From: Paenibacillus radicibacter
GTDB lineage: Bacteria > Bacillota > Bacilli > Paenibacillales > NBRC-103111
DNA: 64,000 nt
Reading direction: 5' to 3'
NCBI RefSeq assembly: GCF_024721995.1
Contig: NZ_JANQBC010000009.1
Location: 186,001-250,000, forward strand
Both the position numbers and the translations under genes were made by a program. Positions within the stretch are counted from its first letter, which is position 1. Every line of letters begins with the position of its first letter. Shown here piece after piece: positions 58,530 to 64,000 of this stretch. Below the pieces are notes generated by a model. The model was not told the DNA's origin. It worked only from the letters and a program-made list of their open reading frames with translations, and made no database searches.

Positions 58530-59435
58530 TCATTCATATTTGATTATGATTCCGTTCATATTAGCCATCTTTTTGAATTTATCACCCGAACTGCCTTGAA
58601 TGCTTAAGTTTATTGAATCATGCCAGCTAATCTGAAATTCACTATCGGAAATGTACACATTCCCGGTCACATTTGCAAGTTCACTGCTTTGCTCAATTAC
58701 GGACAAATGGTAGCTGAACCCTGTTGTAGCCCCACAATCTCTTTCATAATAAACAGCTGTAAAATGGCCACCATCGGGTTGATTCAGATTACGAATAATC
58801 TTATTACCACATGCACTGGACATCACCTTACTGCCGAATTGAATAAGGGATAGAACAGTAATACCAATTACAATAAGTAGTGATAGAGTTAAGAGCCATA
58901 CATTTCGTCTTAACAAGCGCCTCTTGATTTGATTAAAATCACTCGATACATCAATGTCCAATTTTCTATTGTCCATCAATCGAATGACCTTATCATTGTG
59001 TAATTTCAATCTTTCCTCAAACCCCGCTCGGCTCTGTTCAAAATCTCTCGTCCACTTATACATATTTTTCAACATCGTAAGGTTCGGTTTGTAATGACAC
59101 TTCTCTATACCAAGCCTTTGTTTAACGAATCGCGTTGATATCCGTAGTCGGCGTTTCCACAGCGGAGGATCAAGGAAGATGATCGTATCCGCCATCTCAT
59201 ATAAACAGCGGTAAGAATCGCGATCCACCCCTTCCATAATCCATGCACCTTGACTATCAATATCCTGAATAACTTGAACTTGTTCTTCTGCTGTACGTTT
59301 ATACCTACCCGCTTCTGTTTTGTGGTACACAACGCTATCGAGTTCATACCAGGTAATATTAAGATCCTTCGATAATTGCTTCGCTAAAGTAGTTTTGCCA
59401 CTTGCCACAATTCCCACAATGAAGATTTTTCTCAT
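58530..59435 (-). CDS. Fusion of FlaR-like P-loop kinase with TM and DUF5412 domain
   Basis: The 301-residue protein has an N-terminal kinase-like domain: IFIVGIVASGKTTLAKQLSKDLN (Walker A, about 4-26), TWYELDSVVYHKTEAGRYKRT, WIMEGVDRDSYR and IIFLDPPLWKRRLRISTR. A membrane segment follows (LLTLSLLIVIGITVLSLIQF, near 185-205), then a DUF5412-like domain: CGNKIIRNLNQPDGGHFTAVYYERDCGATTGFSYHLSVI. In other bacilli the two parts are separate proteins. ATG at 59435 overlaps the upstream GNAT stop by four bases. The gene is probably cotranslated with the GNAT. Function unknown. Confidence 0.82.
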   Translation of the reverse strand: MRKIFIVGIVASGKTTLAKQLSKDLNITWYELDSVVYHKTEAGRYKRTAEEQVQVIQDIDSQGAWIMEGVDRDSYRCLYEMADTIIFLDPPLWKRRLRISTRFVKQRLGIEKCHYKPNLTMLKNMYKWTRDFEQSRAGFEERLKLHNDKVIRLMDNRKLDIDVSSDFNQIKRRLLRRNVWLLTLSLLIVIGITVLSLIQFGSKVMSSACGNKIIRNLNQPDGGHFTAVYYERDCGATTGFSYHLSVIEQSSELANVTGNVYISDSEFQISWHDSINLSIQGSSGDKFKKMANMNGIIIKYE

Positions 59436-60247
59436 GAAGTCCACGTTGTCCTTACATACCCTATCTTCATTCCAGCACACTCCATGTTTCTATGGCTCTG
59501 TGATAGGAATGCACACTGGCTGACAACAAGTTTACAGTTACTTTTCCTTGCTTCTTCAATCCTTTTTTTGATGAGTAGTTGATGTAATCCTAGATTTCTA
59601 TACTCGGGTAATGTAGCTGCAAATGTTAATGAAGCTGTCGTATCCTTCGTATACATGACCGCAACTGCAGCTGGGTTCTTTTGATAATAGGCGATGAAGA
59701 ATTTCCAGCCTGGTCGGTTATACAAGACTTGATTATTCGCGGCGACATACGGTATTCCGTCATCAGACAATCCTGTTCCTCTGCAATGGATAGATGCATA
59801 AGTCATCATCTGATTCTCTTGTAATTCTTCTATTTCTATGTACTCAGAAGGAACCTGCACGTTAACATTACTCGCTGTTAACTCTGTATATACAGAAGTG
59901 TGAAAACCTGATTGATACAACCCACGTTCTGATAAATGCTTCAATACATTCTGATCAACAAGAGAAGGAACAATTTCAAATTGAACTTTTCTTCCTCTTC
60001 CTATGTAGTAATCCATAATCTGATTGATCCTATCAACGTCGCTGCTTGAGAATCCCTTCACTGTATTAAACGCCGCCCAAGGCATTGTTCGACTATATAA
60101 ACATAAGGCGTTGCCGAACTTTTGAACTGCAATTCCTTCAGGGTTCCCTGGCCTTTCTTGAATGGCTGTTACGCGATCATACATGTAATCCATCTCAGAC
60201 TGCTCAATCTTCTTAATCAATGTTTCAGTAAGTACAGAATTCATCAT
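59432..60247 (-). CDS. GNAT family N-acetyltransferase
   Basis: The 271-residue protein is a long GNAT with an N-terminal helical extension (LIKKIEQSEMDYMYDRVTAIQERPGNPEGIAVQKFGNALCLYSRTMPWAAFN). The GNAT core has AVAVMYTKDTTASLTFAATLPEYRNLGLHQLLIKKRIEEARKS (motif A near 220-233) and QCAFLSQSHRNMECAGMKIGYVRTTW at the end. Motif A reads RNLGLHQ, a variant with leucine in place of a glycine. AGGAG precedes the ATG. Downstream the kinase fusion overlaps by four bases. Confidence 0.85.
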   Translation of the reverse strand: MMNSVLTETLIKKIEQSEMDYMYDRVTAIQERPGNPEGIAVQKFGNALCLYSRTMPWAAFNTVKGFSSSDVDRINQIMDYYIGRGRKVQFEIVPSLVDQNVLKHLSERGLYQSGFHTSVYTELTASNVNVQVPSEYIEIEELQENQMMTYASIHCRGTGLSDDGIPYVAANNQVLYNRPGWKFFIAYYQKNPAAVAVMYTKDTTASLTFAATLPEYRNLGLHQLLIKKRIEEARKSNCKLVVSQCAFLSQSHRNMECAGMKIGYVRTTWTS

Positions 60248-60324
60248 TTTTGCTCCTTCTTGTTATTAATCTCATACAATACGTCAATCAAGACACCCAA
60301 AACTGGATGATGCAATCCAATCTA

Positions 60325-60333
60325 TGGTATACT
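60325..60333 (+). promoter_or_regulatory. Extended -10 promoter of the CNNM/CorC genes
   Basis: TGGTATACT (TGnTATAMT type) lies about 100 bp before the first hemolysin-family gene. Transcription would start near 60340 and leave a leader of about 95 nt, ending in the hairpin at 60414-60429. Confidence 0.5.
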
Positions 60334-60404
60334 TTTGCCAATTCATACAATGAAAGGAGTTATAGTTCTCTGTTAGAAATTAACACTTAGATGCTACTAC
60401 ATAC

Positions 60405-60437
60405 GGAGGTGAATCCCTCAATCGAGGGAAGTAATTG
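60405..60437 (+). promoter_or_regulatory. Shine-Dalgarno, hairpin and TTG start, leader 1
   Basis: GGAGGTGA (60405-60412) is followed by the stem TCCCTC / GAGGGA (60414-60419 and 60424-60429, loop AATC) and then AAGTAA before the TTG start at 60435. If the hairpin forms, the strong GGAGGTGA is brought close to the start; if it opens, GAGGG itself is free as a second Shine-Dalgarno site. The downstream paralogue has the same layout. Confidence 0.65.
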
Positions 60438-61748
60438 GACATAATCACGTTAACAAATTTATTCATTCTTGCAGTATTAATTGGACTAACCGCTTTTTTC
60501 GTTGCAGCAGAGTTTGCCGCTGTCAAAATTCGGCTTTCTAGAATTGATCAACTTATTGCAGAAGGAAACCAGAAAGCGATTATAGCTAAGAAAGTGGCAA
60601 GCGACTTAGACTACTATTTATCCGCCTGCCAGCTCGGAATCACGATAACAGCGCTAGGATTAGGTGCTATTGGTAAGCCAACTGTGGAGCGCTTGTTGTA
60701 TCCACTTTTCGATTTATTCAATGTATCGGCGTCAGTCTCTTCTATCGCGTCCTATGCCATCGCCTTTATTTTCGTGACTTTTCTTCACGTTGTAGTAGGT
60801 GAAATGGCTCCCAAGACACTCGCGATTCAGTTTTCCGAAAAACTGACATTGATGTTGTCTGGCCCGCTCTACTGGTTCGGGAAAGTCATGTATCCTTTTA
60901 TATGGGCATTAAATGGAGCTTCGCGTGTTATACTTAGAGGTTTCGGAGTAAAGCCTGCCGGTCATGATCATGTCTACTCTGAGGATGAATTGCGTATTAT
61001 TATGAACCAAAGTTACCAAGGCGGAGAGATCAATCAGACTGAGCTGACTTTCATGGAGAACGTCTTCTCATTTGATGAGCGTGACACCAAAGATATTATG
61101 GTTCCACGTACGGATCTAGTCGTTCTAGACAAAGATATGAAATATTCAGAAATCATAGAGATTCTAGATAAATATAATTATACAAGATATCCGGTCACCA
61201 TGAACAACGATAAAGATAAAGTAATCGGAATTGTGAACGTGAAAAAAATGCTTCCCCATATCATAGCAGGCAGAGAGCGCAAACTTGAAGAATTTGTTCG
61301 ATCTATGCCTATCGTACTAGACGCTGTTCCCATCCAAAAAGTGATGAAGATCATGCAACAACAACGCGTGCATATGGCTCTAGTTATTGATGAATATGGT
61401 GGAACTTCAGGAATTGTAACAATGGAAGATATTCTCGAAGAGATTGTTGGCGAGATCCGGGACGAGTTTGATATAGATGAAAAAGCGGATATCCAGAAAG
61501 TATCGGAGAACGAATACTTAATTAATGGACGAGTTCTATTAGAAGAACTGAAGAAGCAGTTCGGGTTTATTTTCGAAAATGAAGAGGAAATTGATACGAT
61601 CGGTGGTTGGATTCAATATCGTAAAGGTAGAGCAGTTGATGAAGGTGAGATACTCGATCATGAAGATCATACTTGGATCGTATCAGAGACCGATAACCTT
61701 CAGATTAAGCAAGTCATATTGAAGCTTACACATGTCCAGAACGACTAA
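60435..61748 (+). CDS. CNNM/CorC-type membrane protein (hemolysin family)
   Basis: A 437-residue protein of the CorC/HlyC/CNNM group, linked to Mg2+ efflux and ion homeostasis. The DUF21 membrane domain covers about residues 1-185 (TNLFILAVLIGLTAFFVAAEFAAVKIRLSRIDQLIAEGN, YYLSACQLGITITALGLGAIGKPTVERLLYP, LHVVVGEMAPKTLAIQF), two CBS domains follow (about 200-330: DIMVPRTDLVVLD, VHMALVIDEYGGTSGIVTMEDILEEIVGEIRDE), and the CorC_HlyC domain ends the chain (about 345-425). The TTG start is set by the leader and by the match with the paralogue. Confidence 0.93.
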   Translation: MDIITLTNLFILAVLIGLTAFFVAAEFAAVKIRLSRIDQLIAEGNQKAIIAKKVASDLDYYLSACQLGITITALGLGAIGKPTVERLLYPLFDLFNVSASVSSIASYAIAFIFVTFLHVVVGEMAPKTLAIQFSEKLTLMLSGPLYWFGKVMYPFIWALNGASRVILRGFGVKPAGHDHVYSEDELRIIMNQSYQGGEINQTELTFMENVFSFDERDTKDIMVPRTDLVVLDKDMKYSEIIEILDKYNYTRYPVTMNNDKDKVIGIVNVKKMLPHIIAGRERKLEEFVRSMPIVLDAVPIQKVMKIMQQQRVHMALVIDEYGGTSGIVTMEDILEEIVGEIRDEFDIDEKADIQKVSENEYLINGRVLLEELKKQFGFIFENEEEIDTIGGWIQYRKGRAVDEGEILDHEDHTWIVSETDNLQIKQVILKLTHVQND

Positions 61749-61777
61749 TATACGATCAACTAAGACCACATACTTAC

Positions 61778-61809
61778 GGAGGTGAACCCTCAGCCTGAGG
61801 GAAACATTG
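61778..61809 (+). promoter_or_regulatory. Shine-Dalgarno, hairpin and TTG start, leader 2
   Basis: GGAGGTGA (61778-61785) is followed by the stem CCCTCA / TGAGGG (61787-61792 and 61796-61801, loop GCC) and then AAACA before the TTG start at 61807. Stem sequence differs from leader 1 by compensating changes, while the order of elements is the same. Confidence 0.65.
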
Positions 61810-62889
61810 GACGGAATAATTGTTCTTAATTTAATTTTAGTTGCTGTATTTATCGCGTTAACTGCTTTTTTCGTTGGAGCAGAGTTTGCAATTCTCAAAG
61901 TTAGAATGTCGCGAATCGATCAGTTAGTTGCAGAAGGCAATAAAAAAGCAGTTCTAGCGAAGAAAGTTGCTCAAGAACTGGACTATTATCTATCCGCCTG
62001 CCAGCTAGGGATTACAATCACAGCACTTATTCTAGGTGCCCTTGGAGAACCTACTGTAGAGCGCATTTTACACCCGCTATTCGTAAGTTTAGAAGTACCT
62101 GCTGCTCTTGCAACTGTACTTTCTTACGGTATTGCGTTATCACTCATTACCTTCCTGCATGTAGTAGTTGGGGAATTAGCTCCTAAGACCCTTGCGATTC
62201 AATATGCGGAGAAAATGACACTTCTATTAGCACCGCCGCTCTATTGGTTCGGTAAAGTAACAAGCCCAATCATTAAAGCATTAAATGGATCGGCTACGCT
62301 GCTCCTCAGAATCTTTGGCATTAAGCCATCTGGTCATGATTCGGTTCATTCCGAAGAAGAAATCAAATGGATCGCGGATCAAAGTTATCAGAGCGGTGAG
62401 ATCAATAAAACCGAGCATGACTATTTGAACAATATTATCGCTTTTGATAAACGGAAGCTGCACGAAATCATGATCCCACAGGAAAGAATCATTTCGATTA
62501 GAAAAGACATGACAACCGATCATGTGATTGCATTCCTGAACGATTATGACTACACCAGATACCCTGTATCCTGTAATGAGAAACCGAATGAATATATAGG
62601 TTATCTGAACGCGAAAGAAATGCTAACAGCTATAGCAGCAGGCAGAACTTGCGTACTGGCTCATTTCATTCATGAAATGCCAAGACTCTCTGCTCAATCA
62701 TCTATTAGAGACGTTCTTGTCAAAATGCAGCAAACTCGCGTTCATATGGCAGTCGTCCTGAATGATACGAACACGATTGTGGGACTGGTTACGATGGAAG
62801 ATATTCTTGAAGAAATCGTTGGGGATATTCGTGATGAATCCTATCGAAGTATACAAATTAAGATCCCACCACATCGAGCAAGATTGTAG
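61807..62889 (+). CDS. CNNM-type membrane protein lacking the CorC_HlyC domain
   Basis: The 360-residue protein is a paralogue of the preceding one: DUF21 domain (VFIALTAFFVGAEFAILKVRMSRIDQLVAEGN, YYLSACQLGITITALILGALGEPTVERILHP) and two CBS domains (EIMIPQERIISI, VHMAVVLNDTNTIVGLVTMEDILEEIVGDIRDES). It stops shortly after, with SYRSIQIKIPPHRARL, so the C-terminal CorC_HlyC domain of about 80 residues is absent. The gap to the first gene is 58 bp with no terminator, so both are one operon. A terminator follows. Confidence 0.9.
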   Translation: MDGIIVLNLILVAVFIALTAFFVGAEFAILKVRMSRIDQLVAEGNKKAVLAKKVAQELDYYLSACQLGITITALILGALGEPTVERILHPLFVSLEVPAALATVLSYGIALSLITFLHVVVGELAPKTLAIQYAEKMTLLLAPPLYWFGKVTSPIIKALNGSATLLLRIFGIKPSGHDSVHSEEEIKWIADQSYQSGEINKTEHDYLNNIIAFDKRKLHEIMIPQERIISIRKDMTTDHVIAFLNDYDYTRYPVSCNEKPNEYIGYLNAKEMLTAIAAGRTCVLAHFIHEMPRLSAQSSIRDVLVKMQQTRVHMAVVLNDTNTIVGLVTMEDILEEIVGDIRDESYRSIQIKIPPHRARL

Positions 62890-62906
62890 CCGTAAATGAA
62901 CAAAGT

Positions 62907-62950
62907 AAAAGCCTTCCATCCCTATTCATTAGGGATGTGAAGGCTTTTTT
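62907..62950. terminator. Bidirectional rho-independent terminator
   Basis: AAAAGCCTTCCATCCCT pairs with AGGGATGTGAAGGCTTTT (one bulge) around a 7-base loop, with T-runs at both ends. It separates the CNNM genes from the convergent gene at 62955. Confidence 0.85.
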
Positions 62951-62954
62951 CTGA

Positions 62955-63254
62955 TTAGGGATGTTGTTGAAAAGCTAATCCCGCTTCTTGCAATGCTGCT
63001 CTTAGCTTAGGTAACGACGCGGGTCCCATCCCGTGGAATTTCATGATATCTTTTTCACTATGGGAAGCTAATTGTTCTACTGTTGTGATCCCGTTGTGCT
63101 CTAATGCTCTTCTCGGTGGTGCTGACAGCACCGAAAGAAATCCATCAGCAGGTTTACGTTCCTGCTCACAGGTTGGGCAAGTTGGACAGTCCGTACTTTT
63201 ATCATATTGATGTCCCTTCGGGCAAGTCCGCAAAGTTTTATTGGAAGTTGTCAC
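62955..63254 (-). CDS. Zinc-ribbon plus helix-hairpin-helix (RNAP alpha-CTD-like) protein
   Basis: The 99-residue protein starts from GTG. It has an N-terminal zinc-binding part LRTCPKGHQYDKSTDCPTCPTCEQE (Cys/His cluster) and a C-terminal helix-hairpin-helix domain, PRRALEHNGITTVEQLASHSEKDIMKFHGMGPASLPKLRAALQEAG, that resembles the alpha subunit C-terminal domain of RNA polymerase. Similar small proteins occur across Gram-positives; they are thought to bind DNA but no role is established. The stop lies 5 bp from the terminator. Confidence 0.85.
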   Translation of the reverse strand: MTTSNKTLRTCPKGHQYDKSTDCPTCPTCEQERKPADGFLSVLSAPPRRALEHNGITTVEQLASHSEKDIMKFHGMGPASLPKLRAALQEAGLAFQQHP

Positions 63255-63280
63255 GATTAAACGCCTGCTTTCTTTTCCAG

Positions 63281-63643
63281 TTAAATATATTCATAGAAAA
63301 TGATTCGGTTTCCAAAAGGATCAATAACACAGCACTCTTCACTCCCCCAAGGGGTACGCTCTATCCCTGGACGTGAATACGAATACTGCTTACCGATCAA
63401 TTCCTTATGTAAGTCTGTAATGCCATCCACTTGAATTCGAATCGCGGCCCCCGGACTGCAATCACCATAATGTTCACTTAAGTGGATCTTCAGCCCATTC
63501 TTTGAAATTTGCATGTAGAGCGGCAATTGTTCCTCAAATCGATGCTCCCAATCGGGTTCAAATCCTAAATAATTCAAGTAAAATTCTCTCGCCTTCGCGA
63601 CATCAAATATCCGTAAGATCGGTACAACTTCCTGAAGCTTCAT
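63281..63643 (-). CDS. VOC family (bleomycin-resistance-like) protein
   Basis: The product (120 residues) has two VOC units: LQEVVPILRIFDVAKAREFYLNYLGFEPDWEHRFEEQLPLYMQISKNGLKIHLSEHYGD, then IRIQVDGITDLHKELIGKQYSYSRPGIERTPWGSEECCVIDPFGNRIIFYEYI, where ECCVIDPFGNRIIF is the family signature. This is the pattern of the bleomycin/glyoxalase-like resistance family, but many members have other roles. The ATG at 63643 follows GGAGG; the start at 63688 does not have such a site. Confidence 0.88.
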   Translation of the reverse strand: MKLQEVVPILRIFDVAKAREFYLNYLGFEPDWEHRFEEQLPLYMQISKNGLKIHLSEHYGDCSPGAAIRIQVDGITDLHKELIGKQYSYSRPGIERTPWGSEECCVIDPFGNRIIFYEYI

Positions 63644-63771
63644 TCTGCTAACCTCCATAAAAGCCGTTTGCACGCCTGCAGCAGGCATCGATCACCAATA
63701 AATGAACGTTGACCTATCTCTGAAAGGCAATCTTGCAAAGGGTTACTTGTAGACATGCACTAGCCTCATTC

Positions 63772-64000
63772 CTATTGACTAATATAATGCCATGGAATAT
63801 TGAACATAACCTTACCAATTAATTTATCCTTTTTAACAAAAGGTACGTCCCATAGATGACCATCCAAACTCATATTACGATTATCCCCAAGGAAAAAATA
63901 GCTGTCTTCCGGAACCATAATCGGTCCGAAATTATAAGTCATTCTTTCATTAAGATAAGGCTCATCGAGCTTCTCGTCATTGCGATACAGTTCTCCATCT
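63772..64000 (-). CDS. lepB: Signal peptidase I, C-terminal part
   Basis: The frame enters at the right edge and ends at TAG (63772-63774), giving about 75 residues. EDSYFFLGDNRNMSLDG matches the box E region of type I signal peptidases (GDNRxxSxDSR), followed by GKVMFNIPWHYISQ. In most enzymes DSR follows the conserved serine region; here it is DGH. The catalytic Ser and Lys are outside the window. Signal peptidase I removes signal peptides from exported proteins at the outer face of the membrane. Confidence 0.85.
   Translation of the reverse strand, partial: DGELYRNDEKLDEPYLNERMTYNFGPIMVPEDSYFFLGDNRNMSLDGHLWDVPFVKKDKLIGKVMFNIPWHYISQ

Noticed and set aside
6295-59435. Integron-like cassette array explaining the many small enzyme genes
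   Set aside because: I saw no integrase gene and no recurring attC-like inverted repeats between the genes.
60411-60444. Mini-ORF beginning with GTG inside the leader of the first CNNM gene (VNPSIEGSNWT)
   Set aside because: A similar one exists in the second leader, but the GTG overlaps the Shine-Dalgarno sequence itself and has no site of its own; the likeness follows from the conserved hairpin.
1-64000. tRNA, rRNA, CRISPR arrays, complete insertion sequences or prophage modules
   Set aside because: No regularly spaced repeats, no transposase or phage gene and no recognisable RNA gene were found by reading; small RNA genes could still be missed without a covariance search.

Overview
The window looks like chromosomal DNA of a low-to-mid GC Gram-positive of the Bacillales, most likely Paenibacillus or a close relative. 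The grounds are strong AGGAGG-type ribosome binding sites, frequent GTG/TTG starts, Bacillales-type small families (DUF3889, DUF5316, DUF5412), and the style of the PucR, MmsA and alanine dehydrogenase genes. Genus level is inference. No rRNA, tRNA, CRISPR array, phage module or complete insertion sequence was seen.

Layout. (1) 0-3.2 kb: the start of an ABC transporter gene and a DUF454 gene behind a promoter with a perfect Fur-box-like palindrome, then a GNAT, a small membrane protein, a Gfo/Idh/MocA oxidoreductase and a membrane-anchored protein with a putative DNA-binding domain. (2) 3.2-6.3 kb: peptide deformylase, an AadA-like nucleotidyltransferase, ThyX, a secreted DUF3889 protein and a VOC protein. 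(3) 6.3-15.7 kb: a long minus-strand run of small enzymes (GNAT acetyltransferases, PaiB, GrpB, HIT, methyltransferases, a phosphatase, HAD and MBL hydrolases). (4) 15.8-25.3 kb: a coherent catabolic locus with a PucR-family regulator, an APC permease, an unknown 191-residue protein, a GbsA-like aldehyde dehydrogenase, CoA-acylating semialdehyde dehydrogenase (MmsA), an omega-amino-acid:pyruvate-type aminotransferase and alanine dehydrogenase. (5) 25.4-59.5 kb: another long, mostly minus-strand run of one- to four-gene units: phosphotransferase, five Nudix hydrolases, many more GNATs, two methyltransferases, HAD phosphatases, four small P-loop kinase-like proteins, membrane proteins, an MFS and an AEC transporter, and a RelE-type toxin-antitoxin pair. 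(6) 60.4-62.9 kb: two tandem CNNM/CorC-type membrane proteins with nearly identical 5' leaders. (7) The right edge has a small zinc-ribbon/helix-hairpin-helix protein, a VOC protein and the end of a signal peptidase I.

How the genes work together. In the catabolic locus an amine or omega-amino acid is imported and the aminotransferase moves its amino group to pyruvate, giving a semialdehyde and L-alanine. MmsA turns the semialdehyde into an acyl-CoA. Alanine dehydrogenase recovers pyruvate and releases ammonium. The GbsA-like dehydrogenase could supply the omega-amino acid from an aminoaldehyde. Two promoters in this locus share a 17-bp motif at the same place relative to a TATACT -10 box, which suggests a common activator, probably the PucR protein. 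Beta-alanine or polyamine breakdown is the best guess for the substrate, but this is inference.

The rest is a striking accumulation of small modification and clean-up enzymes: I count 19 GNAT genes, 5 Nudix, 4 methyltransferases and 3 HAD hydrolases in 64 kb. The less expected items are the shared operator in the catabolic locus, the conserved hairpin between Shine-Dalgarno sequence and TTG start in both CNNM genes, a kinase-TM-DUF5412 fusion, a small gene interrupted by an amber codon, and an orphan terminator after a cysteine-rich, apparently frameshifted ORF.
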